Positions 35,940 through 44,689 of a stretch of DNA of 64,000 nucleotides are shown one piece after another. The DNA lies in the NCBI RefSeq assembly GCF_002979515.1, contig NZ_PCPA01000001.1:124001-188000 (forward strand). Direction: 5' to 3'. Under the pieces are notes generated by a model. The model did no database searches, was not told the origin of the DNA, and was given only the letters and a program-made list of their open reading frames with translations. How positions within the stretch are numbered: position 1 is the first letter of the stretch; each line of letters opens with the position of its first letter. This DNA is from Microbacterium sp. MYb54 (GTDB lineage: Bacteria; Actinomycetota; Actinomycetes; Actinomycetales; Microbacteriaceae). Position numbers and translations under genes: made by a program.

Positions 35940-36731
35940 TCAGTCTTGCAGCAGCGTCAGGAAGTCTTCGTGCAGGGTGCCGTTGGTAGCGAGTGTCGAG
36001 CGCGCGGAGATCGTCTCCGCGCCGTCGACAGCCGTCATCCGTCCTCCGGCCTCGCGCACGATCGGGACGGCGGCCGCGATGTCGTACTCCTTGACTCCGA
36101 ACTCGGCGACCATGTCGATGCGACCTTCTGCAAGGAGCATGTACGCGTAGACGTCGCCGTAGGCGCGGTCGCGCCAGACGCGCGCGGCCATCTTCAACAG
36201 GGTGTTCAGGCGGCCTGCATCCGACCACTGCGCGATGCTCTGGAAACTCACGCTGGCATCGTCGAGAGACGAGACCGAGGAGGTCTGGAGCTGACGCGGC
36301 TCGCCTTCGGTGGCGGTCCAGGCGCCTTCTCCGGCCGATGCCCACCAGCGTCGTCCGAGTGCAGGCATGCTGACGACGCCCACCTGTGGCACGCCGTCGA
36401 TCGCGAGGGCGATCATCGTTCCCCACAACGGCACCCCGCGAAGGAAGTTGGCCGTCCCGTCGATCGGGTCGATGATCCACTGACGGTGCGTGCCGCCCTG
36501 AGCGCCGAACTCCTCGCCGAAGATCCCGTCTTCGGGACGCTCGGTCTCCAAGATGCTGCGGATCGCGCGTTCGGTTGCGAGATCGGCGTCGGTGACGTGC
36601 GAGTTGTCGGCCTTGGTCGAGATCTCGAGGTCGTCGGCATCGAACCGGGGGAGCGACTGGGCATCTGCAGCGTCGGCGAGGCGCAGCGCGAGTTCGAGGT
36701 CGCTGCGGAGGCTATCGGGGGAGGTGGTCAC
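35940..36731 (-). CDS. hisN: inositol monophosphatase family protein, probable histidinol-phosphatase
   Basis: 263-residue Mg-dependent phosphatase. Metal sites: GEEFG (72-76), DPIDGT (88-93) and EYDIAAAVPIVREAGG near 220. Actinobacterial homologs of this subgroup dephosphorylate histidinol phosphate in histidine synthesis; other IMPase substrates cannot be excluded. GTG 36731 is supported by a -10 hexamer 6 nt upstream. Confidence 0.85.
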   Translation of the reverse strand: MTTSPDSLRSDLELALRLADAADAQSLPRFDADDLEISTKADNSHVTDADLATERAIRSILETERPEDGIFGEEFGAQGGTHRQWIIDPIDGTANFLRGVPLWGTMIALAIDGVPQVGVVSMPALGRRWWASAGEGAWTATEGEPRQLQTSSVSSLDDASVSFQSIAQWSDAGRLNTLLKMAARVWRDRAYGDVYAYMLLAEGRIDMVAEFGVKEYDIAAAVPIVREAGGRMTAVDGAETISARSTLATNGTLHEDFLTLLQD

Positions 36732-36737
36732 GGTCTA

Positions 36738-36743
36738 AGAATA
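36738..36743 (-). promoter_or_regulatory. -10 hexamer of the hisN-like gene (leaderless)
   Basis: TATTCT on the minus strand, 6 nt before GTG 36731. Confidence 0.6.
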
Positions 36744-36887
36744 CTGGCCGGATCGGCGGGGCCCGAGTGTCGAAAGGCCACATTTCGGCGCCCTCGCGGG
36801 GGCGGCACGCCCGGGGTCCGAGCTCGATTTCACATGGACCCGGTCGACTGGTAATGTAATTCCTCGGTCGGGGTTATCCCGGGCCAC

Positions 36888-36960
36888 GCACCTCTAGCTC
36901 AATCGGCAGAGCAACTGACTCTTAATCAGTGGGTTCTCGGTTCAAGTCCGAGGGGGTGCA
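36888..36960 (+). tRNA. tRNA-Lys(CTT)
   Basis: 73-nt cloverleaf: acceptor GCACCTC/GGGGTGC, D arm GCTC...GAGC, anticodon stem ACTGA/TCAGT with loop CTCTTAA (anticodon CTT, reads AAG), T arm CTCGG-TTCAAGT-CCGAG and discriminator A. CCA is not encoded. Confidence 0.97.
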
Positions 36961-36966
36961 CGGAAC

Positions 36967-37005
36967 AGCCCTGTAGACACTCTCGCCAGTGTCGACAGGG
37001 CTTTT
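36967..37005 (+). terminator. terminator after tRNA-Lys
   Basis: AGCCCTGT..ACACT pairs with AGTGT..ACAGGGCT around a 6-nt loop, with a 2x2 internal mismatch, followed by TTTT. Confidence 0.85.
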
Positions 37006-37259
37006 CTGCGCCTTGGGGGAGCGCGGTGGACGTGCCGGCGCCAGATTCTGCCACGGCGAACCGCTCCTTCTGAGCGTTGGAGCGCCCCCGGAACCACCCA
37101 GTGCTTTTCCCTGTTCTGACTGAATCCCCATGTATCACGTAATGGAATCCCCCTGAGTACGTCTCTCATATGGGGACATCCGCGTCACCTCGATCGGATG
37201 CGTCGCTGAGCGACGCATGACCGACGGGGTGGGGCTTCATCAAGAAACTGGGGAACACC
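37006..37259 (+). other. intergenic region before the surface protein gene
   Basis: No gene is supported. Besides the palindrome at 37198-37218 it holds a ribosome binding site-like GGGGAA just before TTG 37260. A frame opened by ATG 37217 runs across the start region in another register and is not convincing. Confidence 0.45.
37198..37218 (+). repeat. perfect 10-bp palindrome upstream of the surface protein gene
   Basis: ATGCGTCGCT-G-AGCGACGCAT, 41 nt before TTG 37260. The 1-nt centre favours a protein-binding operator over an RNA hairpin. Confidence 0.55.
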
Positions 37260-38801
37260 TTGTACAGAAGCATCGGGCGCGCCCGCGCGCGCCGCAAGAC
37301 GACAACAACGATCATCGCTGCCGCTGTGGCAGCTCTCACCGCCGGGATCACGCTCGCCGGCGCGGGGGCCGCTTCGGCAGCCGAGTACGACTATCCGGCA
37401 GCCATCGACCCTTCGTCGATCACCGTGACGACAGTCGGTGGCGGCGGCACGGTGTCGCAGTGGGACCACGTGCGAGTCGACGCTGACTGGGCGGTTCCGG
37501 ATGGCGCGGTGGGCGGTCAGACCTTCGGGTTCACGCTCCCGAAGGAGTTCGCCGGCGCCGGTACGACGTTCTCGGTTCCGTCGGCGGAAGACCCGAGCAA
37601 GTCGATCGCCGAGTGCACCGTGAGCAGCGACGCTGCACCCGTGGTGACGTGCACGCTCACCGACTACGTGAACGGCCGCACCGGAGTCACCGGCTCGCTC
37701 TGGTTCGTCGCGAGCGCCGACGAGCAGACCACGGAGACCACGGTGGGATTCACGGTCGATGGCAAGATCACCCCGGTCGAGGTGCCCGGTGGCGGTATCG
37801 GTCCGTCCGCCCCGCTGCCGACGGAACCGCAGAAGTGGTCGTGGCAGACGGCCGACGGACGGATCGCCTGGCAGCTGGTGCTGCCCGGCGCGAGCTTCGA
37901 CGGCGCGGAATCGATGATCATCGACGACACTCTGACGGGCGCGGGCGACGGGGTCGCCGAGCACCACAACGAAGACCGGCAGCTCGTCGTCTGGAGCACC
38001 GACAAACAGGACAAGGACCCGCAGACGATCACGAACTGGACCGGCTCCTGGAACGCGGAGGGAACGTCGTTCCACCTCGAGATCCCGGGCCCGATCGATC
38101 CGGCGCGGACATATCTCGTCAAGTACTTCACGGTGCCCAGCGCCCAGGTCGACGGAGCCACCTACGGCAATGTCGCGGACGTCAACGGGGTCAAGCTCCA
38201 GGAGAAGGCCGTCTGGACCGTCACGGGCGGTGGAACCGGTGACGGCGATGCCTCGGGTGCCTTCACGGTGACCAAGGCCGTCGCAGGTTCGGGTGCGTCT
38301 GCCGTGCCGACGGACGCGGTGTACACGGTGCGTTACAGCTATGGCGACCCGGCGGTCGAGCGAACCGTCGCCGTCACGGCCGGAGCCACGTCGCCCCTCA
38401 TCCAGCTTCCCGCTGGAACCGTCGTCACGCTGGGGGAGCTGACCCCGCCAGCCGTCGATGGCATCGAATGGGGCACGCCCGTGTTCTCCGGCACCGGCGT
38501 GCGCGCTCTTGCCGATGGCGGTGCGCAGCTCACGGTCGGCGAGGGGGCGACGTTGGCGGTCACCTTGACCAACACCGCTGCATCGAAGCCTCCGGTGATC
38601 CCGCCGACCACGCCCCCGACGCCGCCCGCCGCCGTCACGCCGCCGACCGAGCTGCCCCTGACCGGTGGCTCGTCGCTCGCGACCACGGGCGCGGACATGC
38701 CTGCCGGAATTCTCTGGGCCGGTGGCGCCGCCGTGGTGCTCGGCCTCGCGCTCACCGTCCTCGGCGCCGTGCGCGCGCGTTCACGCCTGACCCAGGACTG
38801 A
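37260..38801 (+). CDS. cell-wall-anchored surface protein with Ig-like domains and tandem sorting motifs
   Basis: 513 residues. An Arg-rich n-region and hydrophobic core with AGAASAAEY give a Sec signal peptide of about 41 residues. Residues ~50-320 have the pattern of SdrC/collagen-binding-type Ig-like adhesin domains (RVDADWAVPDGAVGGQTFGF). A DUF5979-like domain follows (GAFTVTKAVAGSGASA). A Pro/Thr spacer precedes LPLTG (465-469) and LATTG (473-477), a membrane helix and an Arg-containing tail. LAxTG is the substrate of class E sortases; LPxTG is the classical motif. TTG 37260 is the only start giving a signal peptide. The ligand is unknown. Confidence 0.85.
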   Translation: MYRSIGRARARRKTTTTIIAAAVAALTAGITLAGAGAASAAEYDYPAAIDPSSITVTTVGGGGTVSQWDHVRVDADWAVPDGAVGGQTFGFTLPKEFAGAGTTFSVPSAEDPSKSIAECTVSSDAAPVVTCTLTDYVNGRTGVTGSLWFVASADEQTTETTVGFTVDGKITPVEVPGGGIGPSAPLPTEPQKWSWQTADGRIAWQLVLPGASFDGAESMIIDDTLTGAGDGVAEHHNEDRQLVVWSTDKQDKDPQTITNWTGSWNAEGTSFHLEIPGPIDPARTYLVKYFTVPSAQVDGATYGNVADVNGVKLQEKAVWTVTGGGTGDGDASGAFTVTKAVAGSGASAVPTDAVYTVRYSYGDPAVERTVAVTAGATSPLIQLPAGTVVTLGELTPPAVDGIEWGTPVFSGTGVRALADGGAQLTVGEGATLAVTLTNTAASKPPVIPPTTPPTPPAAVTPPTELPLTGGSSLATTGADMPAGILWAGGAAVVLGLALTVLGAVRARSRLTQD

Positions 38802-38814
38802 TCGATCGGACACG

Positions 38815-38851
38815 GCCGGTGCCGGGAAGCTTCGTGCTCCCCGGCGCCGGC
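38815..38851 (+). terminator. terminator after the surface protein gene
   Basis: GCCGGTGCCGGGAAGC pairs with GCTCCCCGGCGCCGGC (one mismatch, one G-U) around TTCGT, then CTTCGTC. Located 14 nt after the stop. Confidence 0.75.
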
Positions 38852-38902
38852 TTCGTCGTCTCGCCGTCCAAGGATGCCGGAGTGCTGTCGGGACCGAGAG
38901 AC

Positions 38903-39385
38903 TCAGACGACGGCGATGACCGCTCCGTCGGTGACACGACAGAGTTGATCGAACGTCAACGGCATGACGGTGTGCGGGTGACCTGCGGCTGCCCAGAGCT
39001 CCTCGTGGTCCTGCAATGCTTCGTCGATGAACGTCCGGATCGGAGCGGGGTGTCCGACGGGAGCGACGCCGCCGATGGCCTGGCCGGTGGCGGAGCGCAC
39101 TACCGATGCGGGCGCCATCACCACCTCTGCAGCGCCGATGTGCAGTCTCAGAGCCTCGAGGTCGGCCCTGTGTCCGCCGCTGGTCATCACGAGTACGGGC
39201 TCACCGTCGGCCAGGAAGATCAGGCTGTTCGCGATCGCCGCTACGTCACACCCGATTGCGGATGCCGCCTCCTGGGCGGTGCGGGCCGAGTCGGGAAGCA
39301 CCCGGATCTCCGTCTCGACACCGGCATGCGTCAAGTGTCGATGCACCAGCCTGCTGCGTTCAGGGAGATGAGAGGGTTCTTTCAT
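38903..39385 (-). CDS. YbaK/EbsC family aminoacyl-tRNA deacylase
   Basis: 160-residue YbaK-fold protein, related to enzymes that hydrolyse mischarged aminoacyl-tRNAs. Family segments: RTAQEAASAIGCDVAAIANSL, VLVMTSGGHRADLEAL, and AIGGVAPVGHPAPIRTFIDEAL. The position of the YbaK catalytic lysine (I-A-K-S/T-L) is Asn here, a variant also common in this actinobacterial branch, so the editing activity is uncertain. A -10 hexamer sits 6 nt upstream of ATG 39385. Confidence 0.87.
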   Translation of the reverse strand: MKEPSHLPERSRLVHRHLTHAGVETEIRVLPDSARTAQEAASAIGCDVAAIANSLIFLADGEPVLVMTSGGHRADLEALRLHIGAAEVVMAPASVVRSATGQAIGGVAPVGHPAPIRTFIDEALQDHEELWAAAGHPHTVMPLTFDQLCRVTDGAVIAVV

Positions 39386-39391
39386 CGCCCC

Positions 39392-39397
39392 ACGATA
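39392..39397 (-). promoter_or_regulatory. -10 hexamer of the YbaK-family gene (leaderless)
   Basis: TATCGT on the minus strand, 6 nt before ATG 39385. Confidence 0.6.
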
Positions 39398-39462
39398 TCC
39401 AAGGGCCGGATGCAGCAGCGTCGGATCGGGCGCCGATGCCCGGTCCGACGCTGCAGTCTTGC

Positions 39463-40692
39463 TCAGGCGGCGTCGCCCACGAGGATCGCGGCAGCATCCT
39501 CCACGGCGGCGTCCGCCGGCTGGTCGTCGATGTGGGCGAGCACCCGGCGACCCAGGAACACGGTGAGCGCGGCGAGCAAGACGGACGCGGCGGCGAACAG
39601 GTAGGGCACCGTCGCGTTGAACGCGTGCCACAGGAGCGCTGCGATCGGAGGCGCCATCGCACCACCGAGGAACCGGACGGCCGAGTAGGCCGACGATGCG
39701 ACCGAACGGGGCAGGTCGGTCGCCTCCATGACGGCCTCGGTCAGCACGGTGTTCATCACACCGAGCAAGAGCCCACCCGCGACGATGCAGGCGACCAGGG
39801 CTGCGGCGTTACCCACGAGGAAACCCGCGGCGACGAGATCGAGTGCGAGCAGCGGCAGGACGATGAGGATGATGCGGGTTCGCGGCATCCGGCGCATGAG
39901 GACCGGTGCCACCCAGACGCTCGTGACAGCGAGGGCGACGCCCCAGCCGAAGAACGTGAACCCGATGCCCATCGCCCCGAACCCGAGAGGGAACGGCGAG
40001 AACGCCAGCAGCACGAAGAAGCCGATGTTGTAGAAGAGCGCCGCGATCGCGAGAACCGCCAGTGCCGGACGCCGCAGAGCGGTGAACGGGGCCGAGAACG
40101 GCACCGGCACGCGCTTCTCGCCGGGACCGCGCAGCAGTACGAGCACGGCGACGAACGCGATGGCCATCAGCACGACGACGCCGAAGAACGGTCCGCGCCA
40201 GCTCTGTTCGCCGAGAAGGCCGCCCAGGAGGGGACCCACGGCGATACCGAGACCCAGAGCCGCTTCGTAGAGGATGATCGCCGCACTGCTGCCGCCGGAG
40301 GCGGCGCCGACGATCGTCGCGAGGGCTGTGGAGATGAACAGGGCGTTCCCGAGGCCCCAGCCGGCACGGAACCCGATGACGGCGTCGACGCTGCCGCTCA
40401 GCGCGCACAGGAGTGCGAAGACGACGATGAGTGCGAGTCCGATGAGCAGCGTGGCCTTCGCCCCGATGCGACTGGAGATCCAACTGGTCACGAGCATCGC
40501 CAGCCCGGTCACGAGGAGGTAGCTGGTGAACAGCAGCTCGGTCTCTACCGGCGATGCCTGGAGCGATTCGGCGATCGCAGGAAGGATCGGGTCGACGAGT
40601 CCGATGCCCATGAAGGCGACGACGCACGCGAATGCGACCGCCCATACTTGCGCCGGCTGCTTCCACACCGAGGGGGTGGTGCTGGTGTTCAC
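39463..40692 (-). CDS. MFS transporter (drug-efflux type)
   Basis: 409 residues with twelve predicted membrane helices. The loop 2-3 motif SSRIGAKATLLIG and motif C-like GPLLGGLLGEQSWRGPFF identify a drug:proton antiporter of the DHA type. It overlaps the MarR gene by 4 nt (ATGA) and is second in that operon, so it is probably the pump controlled by MarR. Substrate unknown. Confidence 0.9.
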   Translation of the reverse strand: MNTSTTPSVWKQPAQVWAVAFACVVAFMGIGLVDPILPAIAESLQASPVETELLFTSYLLVTGLAMLVTSWISSRIGAKATLLIGLALIVVFALLCALSGSVDAVIGFRAGWGLGNALFISTALATIVGAASGGSSAAIILYEAALGLGIAVGPLLGGLLGEQSWRGPFFGVVVLMAIAFVAVLVLLRGPGEKRVPVPFSAPFTALRRPALAVLAIAALFYNIGFFVLLAFSPFPLGFGAMGIGFTFFGWGVALAVTSVWVAPVLMRRMPRTRIILIVLPLLALDLVAAGFLVGNAAALVACIVAGGLLLGVMNTVLTEAVMEATDLPRSVASSAYSAVRFLGGAMAPPIAALLWHAFNATVPYLFAAASVLLAALTVFLGRRVLAHIDDQPADAAVEDAAAILVGDAA

Positions 40693-41126
40693 CGAGATTC
40701 TCCTTTTCGTTCAGTGGCGGTGTGCGCGGCGAGGATCTCGGCGGCGCGGGTGAGAGCGGACCATTCTTCGTCGTTGAGAGCGGCGAATCGCGGCGCGAGC
40801 GTCTCACGGAACTCCGCGCGCCAGGACGTGAGCGCTGCGGTGCCGTGTGGGGTGATGTCCACGACGGTGGCTCGTGAATCGTCGGGATCGGGGGAGCGGA
40901 GGACAAGTCCGTCGCGCTCCAACCCACCCAGGAGACGGGTCATGCCCGGCTGCGTGGTGCGCGCGGCCGCTGCGAGCTCTCCCACCCGTCGAGAGCCCGC
41001 CTGTTCCAGGAGGCTGAGCACGCGCCACTGTGCGGCGGGTGCGTCGTTGCCGGCATCCTGGGCTGCGATGCGTCCCAGCGCGTACCCGGAGAGCACCAGG
41101 GAGGGGATCACGTCCGAACGATTCAT
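40689..41126 (-). CDS. MarR family transcriptional regulator
   Basis: 145-residue winged-helix repressor. The recognition region RRVGELAAAARTTQPGMTRLLGGLERDGLVLR and wing DPDDSRATVVDITPHG are typical. It precedes and overlaps the MFS gene. A palindrome lies between its presumed -35 and -10, so autorepression relieved by a small ligand is the likely mode. Confidence 0.92.
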   Translation of the reverse strand: MNRSDVIPSLVLSGYALGRIAAQDAGNDAPAAQWRVLSLLEQAGSRRVGELAAAARTTQPGMTRLLGGLERDGLVLRSPDPDDSRATVVDITPHGTAALTSWRAEFRETLAPRFAALNDEEWSALTRAAEILAAHTATERKGESR

Positions 41127-41133
41127 ACCAGCA

Positions 41134-41139
41134 AGTATA
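41134..41139 (-). promoter_or_regulatory. -10 hexamer of the marR-MFS operon
   Basis: TATACT on the minus strand, 7 nt before ATG 41126; leaderless. Confidence 0.6.
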
Positions 41140-41156
41140 TACCCATTGGTATGTAT
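41135..41156 (-). promoter_or_regulatory. probable MarR operator
   Basis: Perfect core ATACC-CATT-GGTAT (41139-41152), with arms that extend imperfectly to about 9 bp each. It overlaps the -10 hexamer and the spacer, the standard position for MarR autorepression. Confidence 0.65.
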
Positions 41157-41163
41157 TGCCGTT

Positions 41164-41952
41164 CTATCGTCGGGTGCTCGCGATCCGTGCGGAAAGCTGG
41201 TGCGCGTGTGCGAGGAGCGTGCGGCCGAGTTCCGCCATCCGATCCGGGCCGAAGCGGAACTCGACCCCGGTCAGGCTCAGAGCCCACTCCGGGCGCCCCG
41301 AGCGATCGAAGACCGCGGCGCCGATGCCCCAGCTGCCTTCCACGATCAGGCCCGGGTTCACCGCGTATCCTCGCTCCTTGGTCTCGGCGAGGCGCGTGAG
41401 CAGTGCCCGACGGCCGTGCGGACGACCCCACCCGGTCTCGAGCTCGGGGTGTCGCTCCAAGTACGCGTCCACATCGTGGTCGGGAAGGAATGCGAGGATC
41501 GCGAGCCCGGCGCTGGCGACGCCGAGGGGGAAACGCACGCCCTCGCTCAAGACGAAGGAGCGGATGGGGAACGCTCCTTCCTCGCGCAGGAGGCACACCG
41601 TCTCATCCGCGCGCCGCACCGAGAAGAACGCGCTCTCCTCGGTCTTGACGGCCAGTGACCGCACGATGTCTCGAGCGAGTGCGGTCACGTCGTATCGCGC
41701 CGCGGCCACCGAACCCATGAGGTAGAGCTCCGGTCCCGGCATCCAGCGAGCGCTCTCGTCGTCGCGATCGATGAGTCCTTCGAGCTTGAGGGCGCTCAGC
41801 AGACGGTGGGCGGTCGATCGCGTCAGGTCGGCTTCGCGGGCGAGGTCGTGCAGCGCGGCGCCGTCGGTCCCCGCAGCGGTGACCAGGCGCAAGAGGCGCG
41901 CCGCGCGCGCGATCGCCTGCGCTCCGGGGACGGCGGGTCCAAGCGGTTCCAT
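41164..41952 (-). CDS. IclR family transcriptional regulator
   Basis: 262 residues. The N-terminal winged helix (ALHDLAREADLTRSTAHRLLSAL) spans about 10-70 and the GAF-like effector domain the rest. It is divergent from the CoA-transferase/thiolase operon, 104 nt away, so it most likely controls it; the effector would be a keto acid or CoA-related metabolite. ATG 41952 has a TAGCGT hexamer 7 nt upstream. Confidence 0.9.
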   Translation of the reverse strand: MEPLGPAVPGAQAIARAARLLRLVTAAGTDGAALHDLAREADLTRSTAHRLLSALKLEGLIDRDDESARWMPGPELYLMGSVAAARYDVTALARDIVRSLAVKTEESAFFSVRRADETVCLLREEGAFPIRSFVLSEGVRFPLGVASAGLAILAFLPDHDVDAYLERHPELETGWGRPHGRRALLTRLAETKERGYAVNPGLIVEGSWGIGAAVFDRSGRPEWALSLTGVEFRFGPDRMAELGRTLLAHAHQLSARIASTRR

Positions 41953-41959
41953 AATGTGG

Positions 41960-41965
41960 ACGCTA
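41960..41965 (-). promoter_or_regulatory. -10 hexamer of the iclR-like gene
   Basis: TAGCGT on the minus strand, 7 nt before ATG 41952; leaderless. Confidence 0.55.
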
Positions 41966-42056
41966 CCTCCGCGATCGGCCACATCGCAAGACCTGACTAC
42001 CGGACGCGGGGGTCGTGGGCGGATGCTGGAGGGAGCACGTGATCGAAGGAGCCGAC

Positions 42057-42830
42057 GTGATCGACAAGCAATGGGAATCAGCGCGCGCCGCGGTCGCCGA
42101 CATCGAGGACGGATCGTCGCTCGCGGTCGGCGGGTTCGGGTTGTCGGGAAACCCGATCGCTCTGATCGAAGCCCTGCTCGCACAGGGCACGAAGGATCTG
42201 AGCGTGGTGAGCAACAACTGCGGCGTCGACGACTGGGGTCTCGGGGTGCTTCTCGCCGCGCAGCGCATCCGCAAGATGACGTCGTCGTACGTGGGGGAGA
42301 ACAAGGAGTTCGAACGCCAGTTCCTGAGTGGCGAACTCGAGCTCGAGCTCACCCCGCAGGGAACCCTGGCCGAGAAGCTGCGGGCCGGCGGCTCGGGGAT
42401 CGCCGCGTTCTTCACGCAGACGGGTGTGGGCACCCAGGTCGCGGAAGGCGGACTACCCCGCAGGTACAACCCGGACGGCACGATCGCGGTCGCCTCGCCG
42501 ATCAAGGACGTGCGCACCTTCGATGTGAACGGTGAGCCCAGGGAGTTCGTACTGGAGGAGGCGATCGCCACCGACTTCTCGCTCGTCCATGCCGCCCGCG
42601 GTGACCGCCACGGCAACCTCGTCTTCAACAAAGCGGCCCGCAACTTCAATCCGCTGGCCGCCATGGCCGGCCGCATCTGCATCGCCCAGGTCGAGCAACT
42701 CGTCGAACCGGGGGAACTCGACCCGGACAGCGTCCACCTCCCCGGAGTCTTCGTGCACCGCATCGTCGAGGTCGGCACCGACGCCCCGAAGCGCATCGAG
42801 CGGCGCACCGTCGCTGCGGAAGGAGCCTGA
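42057..42830 (+). CDS. 3-oxoacid CoA-transferase subunit A
   Basis: 257 residues of the class I CoA-transferase alpha subunit: [10 protein letters not shown] near the N-terminus and [16 protein letters not shown] are characteristic. With subunit B it moves CoA from succinyl-CoA to acetoacetate or 3-oxoadipate. GTG 42057 is chosen because AAGGAG precedes it by 5 nt. Subunit B starts one base after its stop codon. The pairing with an acetyl-CoA-acetyltransferase-like thiolase favours acetoacetate over 3-oxoadipate. Confidence 0.92.
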   Translation: MIDKQWESARAAVADIEDGSSLAVGGFGLSGNPIALIEALLAQGTKDLSVVSNNCGVDDWGLGVLLAAQRIRKMTSSYVGENKEFERQFLSGELELELTPQGTLAEKLRAGGSGIAAFFTQTGVGTQVAEGGLPRRYNPDGTIAVASPIKDVRTFDVNGEPREFVLEEAIATDFSLVHAARGDRHGNLVFNKAARNFNPLAAMAGRICIAQVEQLVEPGELDPDSVHLPGVFVHRIVEVGTDAPKRIERRTVAAEGA

Positions 42831-42831
42831 G

Positions 42832-43500
42832 ATGGCACTCACCCGAGACCAGATGGCGGCTCGTGCAGCTGCGGAGCTCGCGGACGGCGCGTACGTCAAC
42901 CTCGGCATCGGCCTGCCGACTCTCGTTCCGAACCACGTGGCGAGCGACATCACGGTCGTCCTGCAATCGGAGAACGGAATCCTCGGCGTCGGTCCCTATC
43001 CCCGCGAGGATGCCGTCGACCCGGACCTCATCAATGCGGGCAAGGAGACGGTCACCACGCTCCCAGGAGCTGCGTTCTTCGACTCGGCGACGAGCTTCGG
43101 GATGATCCGTGGCGGCAAGATCGATGCTGCGATCCTCGGTGCCATGCAGGTCTCCGCGACGGGCGACCTCGCGAACTGGATGATCCCCGGCAAGATGGTC
43201 AAGGGCCCAGGCGGTGCCATGGACCTCGTGCACGGCGCCGGCCGGGTGATCGTGCTCATGGAGCACGTGGCGAAGGACGGATCGGCGAAGATCGTCGACG
43301 AGTGCTCGCTGCCCCTGACCGGGCGCGGCGTGGTCGACCGGATCATCACCGATCTGGCGGTGATCGACATCACCCCCGATGGGCTCGTGCTCGTCGAGAC
43401 CGCACCGGGGGTCACCGTCGAGGAGATCATCGCCGCCACCCGACCGCCCCTCATCGTCTCCGATGCCCTGCTCACCGAAAGGACCCATGACCATGACTGA
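42832..43500 (+). CDS. 3-oxoacid CoA-transferase subunit B
   Basis: 222 residues. The catalytic glutamate is in [11 protein letters not shown], the covalent glutamyl-CoA site; [14 protein letters not shown] and [12 protein letters not shown] are family landmarks. ATG 42832 lies immediately after subunit A. Its end overlaps the thiolase start by 8 nt, so all three are coupled. Confidence 0.94.
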   Translation: MALTRDQMAARAAAELADGAYVNLGIGLPTLVPNHVASDITVVLQSENGILGVGPYPREDAVDPDLINAGKETVTTLPGAAFFDSATSFGMIRGGKIDAAILGAMQVSATGDLANWMIPGKMVKGPGGAMDLVHGAGRVIVLMEHVAKDGSAKIVDECSLPLTGRGVVDRIITDLAVIDITPDGLVLVETAPGVTVEEIIAATRPPLIVSDALLTERTHDHD

Positions 43501-44677
43501 GAACGACGTCGTCATCGTCGCCGCTGCCCGCACCCCGCAAGGGCGCCTCAAAGGACAGCTGGCCTCCTTCACCGCGCCTCAACTCGGATCCTTCGCGATC
43601 CGTGGCGCGCTGGAACAGGCATCGATCGACCCGGCGGACGTCGATGCCGTCATCGTCGGTCAGGTGCTCGCCGCGGGATCTGGGCAGAATGCGGCACGCC
43701 AGGCGGCGATCGGCGCAGGCATCGGCTGGGACGTCCCCGCGCACTCGGTGAACAAAGTGTGCCTCTCAGGCCTGACAGCGATCATCGACGCCGCACGGAT
43801 GATCCGCACCGGCGATGCAGATGTCGTGGTCGCCGCGGGGATGGAGTCGATGACACGGGCACCGCACCTGCTTATGGGATCGCGCGACGGCTGGACCTAC
43901 GGGAGTGTCGAAGTGCTCGACCACATGGCGTACGACGGGCTCACCGATGCCTACGACCGGGAGAGCATGGGGGCGTCCACCGAGCGGCACAATGCTCGCT
44001 TTGAGCTGACCAGAGGGGCGCAGGACCAGGTCGCCGCACTGTCGCACCAGCGTGCGGCAGCTGCGCAGGAGGCCGGAGTGTTCGACGGAGAGATCATCGC
44101 CGTCGATGTTCCGCAGCGTCGTGGCGAGCCGGTGCGCGTGACCAAAGACGAGGGAGTGCGCCCCGACACCACGGTCGATACGCTCGCGGGTCTTCGTGCC
44201 GCCTTCGTGGAGGGCGGTTCGATCACAGCCGGGAACTCCTCGCCGATCTCCGACGGGGCATCCGCAGTGGTCGTCACCACGCGGCGCACTGCTGAGGCCA
44301 AGGGCTGGCCTGTGCTCGTCACGGTCGGCGCGAGCGGCCAGACGGCCGGACCCGACAACTCCCTGCAGGCGCAGCCGGCTCGGGCGATCGAGCGCGCATG
44401 CGAGAAGCAGGGCATCACCCCGTCGGACCTCGACCTGGTCGAGATCAACGAGGCCTTCGGGGCTGTCGTGGCACGTTCTCAGGTCGAGCTCGGTCTGGAT
44501 GAGAGCATCGTGAACATCCATGGCGGAGGCATCGCGATCGGCCACCCGATCGGCGCGTCCGGCAACAGACTGGTCGTGCACGTCGCGCACGAGCTCGTTC
44601 GCCGAGGTGGCGGGACGGCAGCCGTCGGACTGTGTGGCGGAGGCGGTCAGGGCGAGGCGCTCATCCTCACCCGGTGA
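43493..44677 (+). CDS. acetyl-CoA C-acetyltransferase (thiolase)
   Basis: 394-residue thiolase. The nucleophile cysteine is in [11 protein letters not shown], the histidine in [14 protein letters not shown] and the second cysteine in [31 protein letters not shown] resembles acetoacetyl-CoA thiolases of actinobacteria rather than 3-oxoadipyl-CoA thiolases. It would split the acetoacetyl-CoA made by the CoA-transferase into two acetyl-CoA. Start ATG 43493 is 9 nt after AAAGGA; ATG 43487 is too close to it. Confidence 0.92.
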   Translation: MTENDVVIVAAARTPQGRLKGQLASFTAPQLGSFAIRGALEQASIDPADVDAVIVGQVLAAGSGQNAARQAAIGAGIGWDVPAHSVNKVCLSGLTAIIDAARMIRTGDADVVVAAGMESMTRAPHLLMGSRDGWTYGSVEVLDHMAYDGLTDAYDRESMGASTERHNARFELTRGAQDQVAALSHQRAAAAQEAGVFDGEIIAVDVPQRRGEPVRVTKDEGVRPDTTVDTLAGLRAAFVEGGSITAGNSSPISDGASAVVVTTRRTAEAKGWPVLVTVGASGQTAGPDNSLQAQPARAIERACEKQGITPSDLDLVEINEAFGAVVARSQVELGLDESIVNIHGGGIAIGHPIGASGNRLVVHVAHELVRRGGGTAAVGLCGGGGQGEALILTR

Positions 44678-44689
44678 GTCGCGCCGGGT

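Noticed and set aside
37217-37486. ATG-started frame over the 5' end of the surface protein gene
   Set aside because: It is in another register, has no signal peptide or family features, and would conflict with the clear Sec signal encoded from TTG 37260.
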